Positions 11,340-26,300 of a DNA stretch of 64,000 nucleotides are shown here, piece after piece. Made by a program: the position numbers and the translations under genes. The notes under the pieces are model-generated. The model was given only the letters and a program-made list of their open reading frames with translations, was not told the DNA's origin and ran no database searches. Each line of letters starts with the position of its first letter. Positions within the stretch are counted from its first letter, which is position 1. Source of the stretch: Strigops habroptila (Eukaryota > Chordata > Aves > Psittaciformes > Psittacidae); NCBI RefSeq assembly GCF_004027225.2, contig NC_044277.2, positions 84,208,283 to 84,272,282 of the forward strand. The letters run 5' to 3'.

Positions 11340-14300
11340 CTGGAAACAGAGAGAAACATGTTTCAATTCATTTAAGATCCTGGATTGCAGCATATTATTT
11401 ACTCATGAAATAAAAAGTTCCAGGCAGGTACGTTATATAATCTCAAGAAAACAAACTCATGAAAACTATCATAACTATGTCACACTTCAGCACTGAGTAG
11501 CAGGTAGCAATCTTAGCTTTCCCACCAACTTGCTGCTTCTGCTTTAAAATACTACTTCAGTTTCCTAAATCCAAGTCTCCGCAGCATTAGCAGCCGTTTG
11601 ATGAAAAAAATAATCGATGTTAGCATAATGTTCCACAAATTAAAGTATTTTAAACTATAAGAAATTACGACTACGGGGCCTTCCCAAATCTTACCTGCTG
11701 AAGACCTTCAGTAATAGAAGTGACTGGTGACATTCCACTTGTCAATATAGATAGCATATAACCATCTGATCCAACTGAGCTGTTAAAGTTCCCTTGCTGG
11801 ATGGAAGGAAAACAGCAATTAGGAAAAAAGTAATTTACCCAGTTGTAGCAAATTGTGATCTGCTGTATTTGAACAGCTATTCTTGATGAACACAGATGAC
11901 TGATGTCACTAACAACAAACATTTTTATGTAAAAAACTATTAACACAATTAAGAACCAAAATATTCAAAAATATTTTGTGCTATACAGCAACATTCCAAA
12001 AGGCATTCACTTGAAAACGGACAAGGAAGCTAACCTCTCTTTAGAGAGAGGTGCGCTATATTACTGCAGGTTTCTTTACAAGATAGAAAGGCGCTAAATT
12101 TCTTCTTGAAGCATGCTTACTAATTGAGAAAATGCACGATGTTCTCCCTGGAGATAAACATATTTCAGAGACAGAATTACACCCTGTCAGGTCACCAGAT
12201 CACCAATCACTACAGTAACTGTAGAATAAATCACCGCTCGCCTTTTGTTAAGATTAGTTTCGCTGTCACATGAGATTTGGCAGGGGGGTGTATTTCAGAT
12301 GCTAGGTAACAGGTCCTCCTCCATCTGTGTCACGGATTTTTAACTTGCCCTCCTCAAAACCATGACATACACAGCCTGCTAAGCAATTCAGCTGGCAGAA
12401 TACAGGAGACAGACACCAGGAAAAAGTCGTTCGTTTGGTTGGAAATAACGAAAATTGCAGCTCTATAGCTCTGACTGCAAGGCTTCCCCCATTTTTTTTC
12501 CAAGCAGACTTTATGCTGGAAAATGGACTTTCTGAAACACTGCAGGACTAAATCTACGGAATGCAGAAGTGAAAGCTGGTGGTAGTGCTTCTGAATCAGG
12601 GTTAGGAGTGAATCTATGCTTAAGAGATTTGGTTATTTCCCAACACACAACTGAGAGGACTATCAGCTTCTACAGCACAGACTTCTCCGCTGATAGCTTG
12701 AGTGCATAAAGACCATGCCTGACCTAATATTTCATCCAAAGTGCTGGAAAGCATGGTGTAGAAATACCAGATGCTTAAGATTAGAGAGAAGATTAGTTTT
12801 CCGTAAGCACCAAAGCAGAATACTATGAGAGGTAGTGCTTGCTTTTAAAACTTATTCCCCAAAACCAGACATAATTTTGTTCTTGTGCTGTATTTGTGAA
12901 AATACTGTAAAAACGTCACAACTGAACACCTGCTGTAGATGTTAAATCATGTTGAGGATCAAGAGTATTTTGAACTATAAAGTAATTACAGATTTTAGGC
13001 TTAAATCTTGGTGCTTTATGAACATGAAATTTCATGTTAGTTTCGATTCTGAGGTGTTTTATTAAGCATACAAGCATTCCATAGCACAAAACATTAAAAA
13101 AAAAAAAAAAATCCTCAGAAAGACAATACACTTTTAACCACTAAGAGCAGCATTTTATATATTTTAATCACCTATAAATCACACACTTAAGACATTAAAG
13201 ACCAGAAAGGCTAGACTGCCTTCATTTATTGTAAAATTATTTTTATATGAACTCATCTTCAAGAAAAATAAGATAGTCCAACAAGCTTTTGAGGTTAGAC
13301 AAATGGCATTTCATACATAAAAACTCAATAGAGTTTAGTGCTTTAAAGTCAGTCATAGTCTGCCTTTGAGACATTGCATCATCCTGATGCATCATTTTGT
13401 CCTGTCTAATGTACAATTTCAGTACTTTTTAGTTGCAAGAGGTTGTATAAAGTCATTTGTGGGCACAAAAGCAAAAGAGGAATAAAAAAAAATACTTCCT
13501 GTTCAAACTAACTGAAGAGTACTGTTTCATGTAAATTGATTCTGCATTCAGCTCAGCCATTGCCTTACAGCCTTGAACAAGTATTACATGCAATCCTTGT
13601 CTCTCCAACAAGAGACTTTAAAAAGATAATTTTACTTTAAAAAGATAATTTACTTACAATGGCATCTTTGACTATAACTCTGGCGACTTGTTCTGCTTGA
13701 CAAACAGACGAGGTTTCAGAAATTAGCTTCGTCTCTAAGGGCTTTAGTAGAAAAACACCAATATCAGTTTGGGTAACAACATACAGGATAGAAAAATATG
13801 AAGGTCAAATTTTGGTTTTGGGTCTTTTGTCATGGATGACATCACAAGTGGTATCATACTGTCACCTAAAACATCCACTTAAAGGTAAAAACACCTTCAC
13901 AAGTAATAGTCTATTTTTATGGAGGGAAATGCCAAGTTTTTCTTGAGCAGTTGTACTTTTTTTTAATAGTTTATTACTAATAAAATATGAACAAGTGTTC
14001 CCCCCCTCCTCCCCCAAGTAACTGATTTTCAGTAGAAGCAATCAAAATGCTTAAACTATGTCTCCTCAACACCTGGTATTAATTCATTTATGGTTCTTGC
14101 CAGAAATGAAGACAGGCCTCAAATATTTTGAGATCCTACAAGACTTTTTTTTTTTTTTTTAATTTCTCAAATTCCACACACTGGTATCCACCCAAATCCA
14201 TCACCATATTTTATTTCTTCCTGTTTTAAAGCATTTATGCTACTTTACCTCACTAGAAAAAAAACTATTAGGGCAACTATTTTAGCAAGCACAGTTTTTT

Positions 14301-17300
14301 ACAACAAAAAATAAAACCAACAAACACAAAAAACAAACCAACCCACAAAAAAACCCCAAACAACAAACCCAAAACAAACAAACAAAAATCCTCAAACAAG
14401 AAAGTCTGGTCTGTTAGAAAAACAAACAGCAAAAACATGCTTTCAAGTATTTAGAAGCATGTTTCTCATTCATGTCCTTTTAACAAATCAAACAACGGTG
14501 GAGCTAACTGCACAGCAGTTATGCTCAGTATGTTAAGATAGATGGTTCTGCTGATGAAGAAAAAACAGCACTAAATGAGGGAGAAAGGAGTACTTGGTCA
14601 CAAGATGACTTGTAATGGCTAATTCTGCTACATCTAGAAACAAAATTTAATTGAAGCATTCAAGCCTAGTCAAATGCTGGGACTTGTTTAATTGCGAGAT
14701 TAATGCTTTTAAAAAGCACTTCTAGGGAAGAGCTGAGCAACTACTGGTTTCTCTCTCGTTATCAATCCAAAGTACTACAGAAGTTAAATTTCACAGAAAC
14801 AGGCCTATTTCCAAATACCCGTACAATTATAAATCCTGATTTCACATACCAGGCCTACTGAAAACTTTTTTTTTTAGTATGTATATTTTAAGAGGTGGCA
14901 GAGAGGGGAATCAGTGTTTTTGTCAGCAGAAATCACACACAAACACTTTTTACATGCTTTCCTAGAGTGATATGGCTTATGCCATCAGATCTCCATTTTA
15001 TAACCCCTATGTACCTTTGAGCTTAGTGGCCAGTAGCAAACATAGGAAAACTATATCCTAGTTCATGACATTTTCTTTTACTATATTCAGTGATTACAGA
15101 GAAAAATAGCCTAATCCCAAAGAGATGATAACTATAGAGATGTTGCAAACTAAGTAGTATTAACTAAATGCAACAATAATAAACAAGTATCTGAACTATC
15201 AGAGCAATGCAATACTGCGGATATTTAAGGTGCGCCGTCACAACAGGACCAAGTCACCCGAAAACCTCATGTATGCTAAAACATAGGAAAGTCTTTGATT
15301 AAAAGACACCACCTTTTTGACTAATACGATAAATCTCACTGAATCTCTTGTAAAGAAAAATCTTGGATGAACAGTGCATTTTGCTGGTGATTTTATTTCC
15401 CTGAAAAAGGATATTATGAAGAAAAACAAAACCCCAAAGAATATGCAAACTATACAAGTATCTGCAGATGTCTAATTCTGACACTTTTTGTTCTGTAATA
15501 CAGAATATCTCTATCAAGAATGATGAAGTAAGAATAGTGTTATACAATCCCTACTGACTCCTATACAAAGGGTGAAAGACAAAATGGAATTCAACCCCAA
15601 TTTCCTATTATACATGAAGGGGCATCTTGAAAAGGCTGATCTCCTTAAATATCAGATTTCTGGTTCACAGTATGCAAATAAAAAATAAGACACATTTTTC
15701 TCTGGTTACCTGATACTTCAGTATGAACAGGAGGCCTGAATGTAGTTTTTGGAATTGTGGGTCATGTGCAGGGACAGGTCAAATGACGAGAAGCGACTAA
15801 ATTTGTCAAAGTCAAAACTTTCACTTTCAAGGTAAGCCAAATGAAAAAGGCCTTACTGCTGACATACTCTTCCGGAAAGTGATACTGTCATTTGCACTAC
15901 AAACACAAAAAATTTACTTCCTACTTTAATGCTAGTCAACAGTCACCACTGAATTGTGTCATTACATATATTCATAAAGCATGGACAGTTTGCAGACTTT
16001 ACTGAAGGAACTGAGGTTTATTTTGATCCATCACATCTACCAGAACAACTGCATATTATCAAAGACACGACACAGGAATATTATTTTTGGCTTGTTAGCT
16101 TTGATATCAAAACAAATAGTGGTTTCACAGTTTACCATTCCACAACAATATTTTCATTGTGTACAGAAAGATTTTGCAGTGTTTCAGCTATTACAAGTAG
16201 GTAGTCCTTCCCTTTAAGGCCAGAACAATATGCAAAATTATCCTACAATCTATTTAACTCTGAGTAGTTAAGTTGATAAAATTTAAGTATTTAAAAGTAC
16301 TTCTTAAAATCTTAATATGCACTGATTTCAAAAGTACCATGGAAGTAAATGAAATCTGAAATGCATTACTTACTACAAAGTGAAGCTTTAAAAACATTAA
16401 TAGTATTACTGAAGGACAATTTACCTTTGTTTTACTTTCTTCTGCAAAGCCAGGTGTGTCAGTATCTGGAGGATAGGCCACCGTTACATAGATATCATAA
16501 GGTTTTACCTGTATGTTACAAAAGTAAATGTTATTTTAGTACTTACAGCCTCTACATGTCCCTCAACTTCATTAATTTCTCTTGTACAGAAATACAGCAA
16601 GCATGAATTTAAATTGCTTCTAGTGGTATGTATTCAGCATTTGTCACAGCTTTGACATGAAAAAGCAAAACAGCAGAGATTTTTAAAAGACAGTTGTGTT
16701 GTTTCGTTTAATAAAAATACTTAAGTACTTTGCAGTTGATGTAAATCATTTGGTGAATCTGAGTGGTTTTTAAGACATTTAGGAGGAATATGAAAGTAGT
16801 TTAGTTCTACAATGTTACCAATTTCAATTTTAAAATAAGACTAAACCTTTGCCAAAACCAATACCCAACATTCACAACCACAAGGCCAAAAAGGCTTTCA
16901 CTGGGGCTTATTAGCATGCTTTTTTGCTGTTATTGATGTCAACATATTTTCAATGCTCGCTGGACAAGGGCAAAACCAACAAAAATGTAAAAGGAGAATT
17001 TGGTATCTTTAAGATGTATACTCAAGTGACAAGGCTTTTCAACCCATGGTACAAACTTGCAAGGGCTCAAAGTCTAAGGAGACAGAAGAAAAAGAAAAAG
17101 GCAGAAAATATGAGGAAAAATGCAAGGTCTCATGTCAAGGATTGCATTTAGTTATGTATTTGTATGTGTGTGTCACAGAATTACATCACTTACTGCGCTA
17201 GTATTCAGAAACTGCAACAATACAAATCTGTATTCCAACACAAATAAAGAAGTTTTTATATTCAGAGGGCTAAGATAAAGCAAAGTGTTGTACAGCGCTA

Positions 17301-20300
17301 AGCATTTTTACTTCTATTATGAAACATTCTATATTGAAAACACTTACTGAAATACCATATCACAGGTCCATAAACACCCTATTTTTAGTTTTGTGTAAGT
17401 CAGTATTCACAAAAATATCTGTCACCAGTCTGAAGGACCCTGCAGTCACGTTGTTCTATTTAGCAGGCCAGCAGTGATTAGAGGCAGTTTTACCCCACAT
17501 TCAGGATCAAAGAATACAGCTACAATGAACAGAATAGGGTAACAACAGGGACTATGCAAGGGTCTAGAACCAAACACCAGCACTTAATATCTGAACAATT
17601 AACAACTAAAACATATTTTCCTAACAGAAGAATACGGGAAGTAATTTTCAAATCAATTTTACCTGTCTTACTACAATGTACTTACCAACCTCATTCCACT
17701 GAATAATGAAAACAGTGTTTGGTTAGTTTTTAATCTTGACTTAAGCATAAGCTTAGATTACTGCACTATAAAAAGCTCACATATATCAAAATTGAGAAGG
17801 GTGAACCACCGTCAATGCATTTTTTAATTTTTTTTTTTTTTTTGTGGATAACCCTCAAATTCTAGCTTGCAAGTTCTACTGTTTCATATGGTTCACAAAC
17901 CACTTACCATGGCCTCATAAACAAGTTGGGAATCACTGGCCTGCCCCTCATGCATCCATGGCATCTTCAGTATCATTCTGCATTTAGAGCCTTGAAAAAG
18001 ACTTTTACTCAAAAGACTTAAAAACCAAGTCCTTTTAGTTAAACTAAAAGATTTAAAAAAAAAATGCCTGCACACATGGTCACCTTCAGGTGTTCTAGGA
18101 ATGGATTCAATCTATTCCCTCTCATGCAACTGAAATCAGCTTAGTTTCTGCAACCCCACGCAGAGCAATAGGACTGTACTGCTGCCAAAAAAAAGGGGCC
18201 AACATAGCAGACAGACAGACAGAGCTGCACAAGACAAAAAGAGACCTATTTAAATGAAAACGTGCTGTGCTGCCAGTTAAAAGAAAAATGTATTGTTTAC
18301 AATCTAAAATACTGAAATTATTTCACACGTACCTCCATTTGCAGGGCTTCAGCCAACCCTCGAAGAGCAAACTTTGTTGGAGAATAAGCTGTATAACCAA
18401 ACAGGCCTAATTGCCCAGCCTGAGATGATACAAACACGATCCTCCCCATTCTTCGTTCCTTCATGGTAGCGATTACTGCTCGACTCGGGTAAACGCTACC
18501 CAGATAATTGACTGCCATTAATCTCTGTACAAACGATATTAATATGGTATTTGAGCCACAGATTCAGAATCCTTCAGCTGTTTGGTATTATTTATCAAAA
18601 CTCCCTATTTCAGTTGGCTTTAATAATGAGGTTCACTAGATTTGTTGTTCTATCAGCTGGCAAAAGAAACTGTTTCATAGTGGAAAAAACTCACTTCAAG
18701 CCAAAAGAAACCCAGTCTATCAACAAGTCTTCATAGCATCCACAATACTGATAATACTGTGAACCATGTGGCCTTCAAGGAAAAAAGAATATTTGAGGGA
18801 AAATCTAACCTAAACAATGTCCAGGAAACAATCCATTTACACAAGATATATGAAAACATACTGAAATAAAAGCTTAAAGAGCTTTCTAAAACAAGAAAAA
18901 TTCTATGTATTGATGCATTTCAGAGATTTTAATCTTTGGCAGGATAAGTGGAAGTATTTAATTTTCACTCTTAGAAGACCTAAACCATAATTGATAGCCT
19001 ATACAAGCAATAGAATGGATGATTCGAATTTATTATAAAATTATGTCCATTTAGTATTTTCAGATTATTCAATGTTATTTGTAGATGACCCAGGGCCTGC
19101 GGGCTGTAAAGTAACGAACATGCCGGGATTTGAGGTGGGGTTTTTTTTGGTCTTTTAATCAGAGCAGCAGCTTTTCAAGCTGCAAACAAATTGCGCACCT
19201 CAGCATTGAACACTGATTACAGCTGAATTTTTCTTAAACAGGTTAAAAATATGTAAAAAAAAAAAAATCTTCACCAGAAAAAAAAGTTAGACCACATGAA
19301 ATTCAGTGACTCAGTGCCTTTCACAGTGCATTAAACTATAATAATACATGCCAGGCTTTGTGCCATCATGACGACTGACTCTACCCCGGAGAATTCACTG
19401 TTCTGCCCTGCCAATGGACCAATTGTTAGGTGAGAAATTAGAGGCAATCCTCGCAGATCTAATTCTGACAGCTACCATAAATCAAGTGTATCGCTATTCT
19501 TAAAAAGCCTACAAAGACACAGGAATGCAAGCTAATTGTTGGAGCGGTTGAAAAAGAAATCATATGATAGAATAAAAAAAAGCATGCGCACTCACTTCAA
19601 AACAATTCACTTCAATATCCTCAAATTTTCCTGTAACTGATGTTCCTGCACAGTTTACAAGCATGTCAACTGGTCCAAGCTTCTCCTGCGCCTGAAAGAG
19701 GCAATAGAAGTTAAGACCTTTAGCAGGAACATCTTTCCTTTAGTACAGTATCATTATAATAAACTATTTCCATTAGAAATACATTACACAGAGACAAGCT
19801 TCTTAAGATACATAAGTGATTCGGGTACTTCCTCACCTGTTTTAGAACATTCTCCACCTGTTCATAATCTTTAGATACATCAACAGAAATACATAGTACA
19901 ACCTGGAAAAGGAAAGTGAAAGAATACTTTTACAACACAGTAAGTCCAGTAACTGTTGACTCCAAGCCTTTCAAAATGAAACAAAACCCAATGACATATC
20001 TTTTCCAGAAAAAAACAAACCAAAACAAAAAACCAAACAAGGCGGCTTTTTGACAGGACAGTTTATACTTCTCTCACATTGCAGAACACAATCTCTGCCC
20101 CCTCCGAGCTTCTCCCCCTCATACACACACATTCTAGTATAATAAAGATTATATTAAGAACATAAAAGCACTTCAGGATCTTCAAACCAGCTACACATGT
20201 ACAACATACCATTTCTAATTTACTGTACTAAAACACACTATGACTTGAGTTATTTACATAAAGCTTAGTAAAAACTATTCGAACCAAGGCAGACAAAATT

Positions 20301-23300
20301 TCACAGTGCTACGTTTAACTTCCATCAGCATTAAACACAAGTCAAACCATTTGTGTGCCTTAGGCTATCTTTAAGAACAAACATTTTTTTCCACATCCTA
20401 GAAGGGCATGGCTGCAGAGTGTTACTCTGAAAACTGCAGCATCAGCACTGGGAAAACAAAAGCCCAACAATAAAAACCCGACGAAAAAACCAACCAAACT
20501 TTTCCAAAATTTATAAAGCAAGTGTTAAAAACCTGCTAACTTCAGTGGTGCCAATGCACGCTACCCACTTTTTTCCATCATGTCTTTATTTTTGTAGTAG
20601 TAAACTTAGTTGCACACTGCTTAATTGGGACATGTCAAGGACAAAACTAAAGTTCTATGAGAAACTAACTAGTTGCAGTGTTATAAATATCTAAAAAGTG
20701 AAATAACATGTATATATTTACTCCTTGTCTGGAAACCAGAGACTATGGGGTTTAGTTTGAAAGATATAAAAGCCTGAAAATAAGCACTGGCCTGAGGACT
20801 GGGGTGAGGCAGGCAGGACAACAAAATCCAGATGACTAAAATTTTGTTGCAGCTAAAAGTTAGGCCCCGTTTTTCTTAGTCACTGATTACTTTCAGCAAG
20901 ATGACCTCAGAATCCACGTTTTGAAGCACCTTCACATCAACTTCATAGAATGATATAATGGTTAGAGTTCGAAGGGACCTTAAAGATCATGTAGTTCCAC
21001 CAGCCCTGCCATAGGCAGGCACACCTTTCACTAGACCAGGTTGCTCAAGGCTCCATCCAACCTGGCTTTGAACACTTCCACGGACAGGGCAGCCACAGCT
21101 TCTCTGGGCAACCTGTAACTTCTTCACACAACTTCTTCTGGCCAAAGGAAGCATTGCCTTTGGCTTACCACTTACCAACTGTAAGATATAAATTCCAGCT
21201 TGGCCAGATATTGACAAATAAGGTACCCTTTCTGCTGAGCAATCAGCAGAGCTTCAGGGGAATTCATCATCTTCAAATGAAAAGCGATCTCAATAAAAGG
21301 AGGTACTTCTGTATTTTTAATCCGATTTCTATCCTTTCTGTCACTTTGGTCAATTCATTTAAACTCAGTTTGAGGTGAAATAAAACAAAGTCATCACCAG
21401 TTTGTAACACGTATCATGACCACTTGTGGAGCACGTGGACACACACACCAAAAAAGTAGCTTACCACAGTATAACTAACTGCTTTGGCAGCTAGTCATTT
21501 GTCAGTCCTGCCTCTGGTCAGACTGCAACACTTCTTAGCTATATAAACAGAATCTGCTTGCCATTCCTGTATAGCAGGTTGGCTATTCCTGCCTCCCAGC
21601 ACTGTGTGTAGTAGGACATAAGAGTAAACCTGTGGTGTGAGTTACTGGGTGGTCTGCATGCATCTCCCCTGAGGGCATTTATTCCATTTTGGAAACATTA
21701 TCTTTTACAGAAGTTTAAGAACACAATACCAGTTGAATGGAAATGACATTGATTTATTATCTGGATGTCTTTGCAAGATCAGTGAGGAGGTTAAAAATCA
21801 TGGTTCTGTATCAGAATTGGAGCAGTTGGTTAATAGATCAGATCGCGCAGATTAGTTATTCATACTGTGAACACCACACTTGGGAACTATCACAGCTTTT
21901 ATTGACTACTATCACATTTTACAATTCACCTCTCTGCTTGTATTATCTTACATTCTTTCTTTTGCTACAATAGACCAATTACCTTCACTCCAAAGCATGC
22001 GCCATAGATCCATGCCTAGGACATGGAATATGTTGCCAGAAATAGCCTAGTATCCCCAGCCCTGTTCCCCAACTTTTTTTTCTAAATATTGCATGGTGGT
22101 AGATCATTAATAAAGCTTTCACAATAGAAGATCAATTCAGCTCCCAGTGAAGTAACTATTCTATATTAGGAAAGGGATTAAAAAAAACATTGCAAAAATA
22201 CCTAAGGGCAAGGATTTTGTTCCATTGCACACCTATACCCATAAAGGCTGCAGTGTCAGCACTCTAAATAAATCACACGAAAATGTCAAACACTAAAACG
22301 TACACAGATGTCAGACCCTGGTTGTCAATGCAACCTGGTTTTGTGCATACATCTAAGGGCTGAATGGTGACAGCATATGCTTATGAAAAAGTAATCTTTC
22401 CTGAGGATCTCTGCCTCTTAGTTTGATATTTAGTAAACATAACAGTCTCTGTGTATGTGATGTGTATCAGATACCTTCCTTTATGCTCTTTCAGCAATCC
22501 TTTTGTACAGCTTCTCTCAGTTCAGCTACCCTCACTTCCCAGCTTCTGATCTGCTGTTCTAGTGTGAGCTCTGCCCAAGAGTCCTTGCTTTTTCCAGTTC
22601 TGTTCTTTGCATTTAGACCAGGCAGGCTTCCCTGTGACTTTTTCCACAATCCAACAATAGCTACAGAAGAGCCAGCCCACTTATCAGCCCCACTGCGTAT
22701 GCTTACTTAAACTGGCTACAAGTCTAAAGCTGCCCCTGCAAAAGCAGTCCTGTTCAGTCCACACTGCAACTTGCTTAATCTTGAAGGTACTTTTTGGAGA
22801 TTTTAACTGAAACTCTTAAGAACATGCGCCAAGTAATACTTTTTAAAAAAGTCTGCATCTATCAAGCTTGGACAGATTTCAACAAGAACATCCTGACACA
22901 GTGTTTGACAAGGGATTAACTTTAATGCTACGCTTGGGAAACTACTAGAGCAGCTACAAGAAAACAGTTATCAGGATTTATTTATTTATTTTCATAAATG
23001 GGCAAAATATAGCTTCTCCTCACCTCAAATGGCCCAGTTTTTCAAATAGTTGATCTGAGTAAGGCAGCATGCACAGAAAAAAATAAATCAGCTTGGGCCA
23101 TTTGTCAAAAAAATCAAGAAGACAGACCCTTATATCCTAAATTGAGGTATTAAGAAAATTTTGTATCAGCTAGTACTAGCATTATTGCCTCCAAATACTT
23201 GGCTTTTTCCATTGCTGCTTTTAACAAAACATGCAGCGTATCAATTCAAATCCCTTTTTGCAGACACATAAATTGCTTGTATTTGTAATCATTAAAGCAA

Positions 23301-26300
23301 CAAAAAAGTTAGGGAACATGAGAAAGGAGAAGTCAAATACATTGACAGGCTCAACACTGTTTCCTCTCTTCCCTTGGTTATTAGCACTGCAAAAAAATAA
23401 TTTTAGCATGTCATCTTGAAGTTGCACATTTTGAATGTAGCAAGCTTGCCTATTCTAAGCTAGTACCTCTGCAAGCTCTAAAACAGCACCTTTATGCATG
23501 AATGCACTACCTATTCACTAAGGCAGCTTCAGTGTTCAGAAGTCTCAGAACTTCACAAATTTAACTTGTGTACCTGCTACAATTCTTTGCCAGGAAAAGG
23601 AATGTACGATGTAGTGAACTAAGCCTGGAATCAAGTATCTTAACTTCTTTCCCAAGACAATTGCTTTATTTTTGAATTGCAAAAAGCAAGAGATCTGGAG
23701 AAATAATAAAAAAAAAAAAAAAAAAAAAAAAATTGGTTCTTCCACTTAATCTTGAAAATACAAGCACTTATTGAGTGGCAGTAAATTGCAGCTATCCAAA
23801 AAGGTGTACTACACCTACCACTAAAGGCATCAATCTTTTTCTCTAAGAAAATCAGGCTAATGCACTAGTGAGGCAACATCAAACGCAGCAGAGTTCAGAA
23901 TATCTCATGTAAGCATATTTTTCAATTCAAATACTGAGTCCTCACTCGTTTTTGTCAAAACAGCTTTGTTTTAAAGATACGACTACTGAACTATGTTCTA
24001 GTAACTAAATTAAACAAAACCTACAACGCTCACTGTTAGCAGTGATCTTACCTGCTTGTCATTAACAGAATACTTTTCTATTTCCTTCTTTGTCTGCAGC
24101 AGCTTGTTCTGAAATGGATACAAGAACATTGCAGTTCTGAGAGCAGTATTAGTCTCTGGTATCTGAATAAGGCTTAAAAATAAACCCTAAGCCCCAAAAG
24201 AGTTATCTGTAACTAGTTATAACACTTTAATATTGTCATTTTACAGATTTATAAATATATTATGAATACATGAAACCCATCCAACTACCAGAACTCACTT
24301 CTCTGTTTTTCACTTCTTCTTCTAATGCCAGTAACGATGCCTATAACAGATATAATGCTTTTGTTTCATACAACTACACAAAGCACCTAAGCCTGTAGGT
24401 ACTAATTTTTCTTCTGTATTTTGGTTCTATTTTATATCTATGTAATACTATATAAACTATTCTGAATTATAATCACTGTCACAGAATTATAATAAAAAAA
24501 TAAACTAAAATTTGGTAAATTCAAACTGTCATACTCCTTTGAGAAAAACTTGTGTTCATTCTGGATGCATTCAAGAGTAAGCAAAGCAAGTTCTCAAATG
24601 TAAGGAAAGTATCAAAGCCAGCTGGGACTGAGTCCCCCAAGTTAAGTGCTTTTATTTCCTGAATAATTTGGGTTTTTTCTACAAATAAAATAAAAACCCA
24701 TTATAAAAACAGTCATTCCAACTAAATTTGGAATACTTATTAGTTAAAAAAAACCCAAATACAAAACAACCCTTTTTCCTCCAGCACTGTCTTGAACAGT
24801 TTTTCACTAGTAAAAAGTATGATATAATGCTGATTAGACACCAAAATATTCAGTGAATTTTAAGAATTGTATTTAATCTCCAAGTTGTCACTTACTGTAG
24901 GGTAATTCTATGGTTTTAAAGAATATAGGGTTTTTCCTGCTTTTGTCCTCTGCCACAGATCTAGACAGTGAAATAATGAATACCATTAACGGAAGTGGTA
25001 ACACTGGCAGAGTTTTAAGACAAGCTAATTCCATGTTGGGCTACACTCCTTAAAAAGGCAGCCACCTCTGCTATTCAAATGCATTAATTTGAAATGCCTA
25101 AGATCCCCTTAAAATAGACACTGAAGAAAGTATGAATAATTATACATGCCAAAATTATTCCCCACTTGCATGGATTTCGTCAAGAGAGTTTAGCCAGTAA
25201 AAATACACATACACTTACCTCATCCCTTGCAATCAGTGTTATGAAAGCACCTTGTTTATAACATTCAATAGCAATACATTTTCCAATTCCGCTGGAGCCT
25301 CCAGTTACCTAAAAGTTATTTGAAAATGGCAGTGTTAGTCCATTACCCTTGCACCTTCTCACATATGAGTCAAATCAAATGAAAATTCTAAAAATATACT
25401 GAGATTAAAATATCACTCAATGAGGTATGAGTACAGAAGATACATAAAGTTAGTTTACTGATTGAGTACGAATGAAAAAAGAAGTTCTGAATAGATCAAT
25501 GAGCATTTTCTTCTACCCCCAAACCAGTTTTACTTCAGCGGCATTTTTGCTCATTTCTTACATGAAGCACATTTAGACCTGCACCCACATGGGCTCTCTC
25601 ACATGCTTTTGACTAAGTTCTGCATGTTATTTTTAAAAGCAGAAGTAGTTAAAAGTTTGAAATCACTATTTATGTTAGTATAATGATACAATTACACACT
25701 GCCCCTCCATACCCGGTCACTATAGAAATTATTTGTAAAATTAACAATTACAGGCTGCCTGCTTAAGATATCATCATGTAAACATAAACAGAAAATAGCG
25801 TTTTTCTTATTAAAAAAAAGGAAAAAAAAAATCCATTAATTCAACACTTGGTCCTCTGTAGAGTATTTCCAAGTCCCGCAGTCTAGACTTTGAACTGTCC
25901 CTGCCATGCCACAATTCCAGTTTTGTGGAGATGCCAGCACCTAAACTTCCATTACGTTTTCTTCTTCCTCTGAACTGTAACACTGAGTAGCCCTCTACAC
26001 AAACAGGAAATTTATGATAGTTTGTTTATAGAAAAATGCAGGGTGATGCATCACATGTTGCAGGAGGACACACTGTCAAATGTTACTAATATACAGGTTA
26101 AAGTCACCTTAACACCTCTCTCACTACTCTCAATAAACCTACTTACAAACTCCATGGGGAACAAGGTGTAGATGACAATCCTGACCCCTCTTTTTGAGTA
26201 AAATAAAAATGTCTGCCTGTCTGACACTGCCTTTATACGATTTGTTCATTTAAGCCCAGTCTCAGCCTGCATGTACCTCTGGTCCTTGAGCAAACACAGG

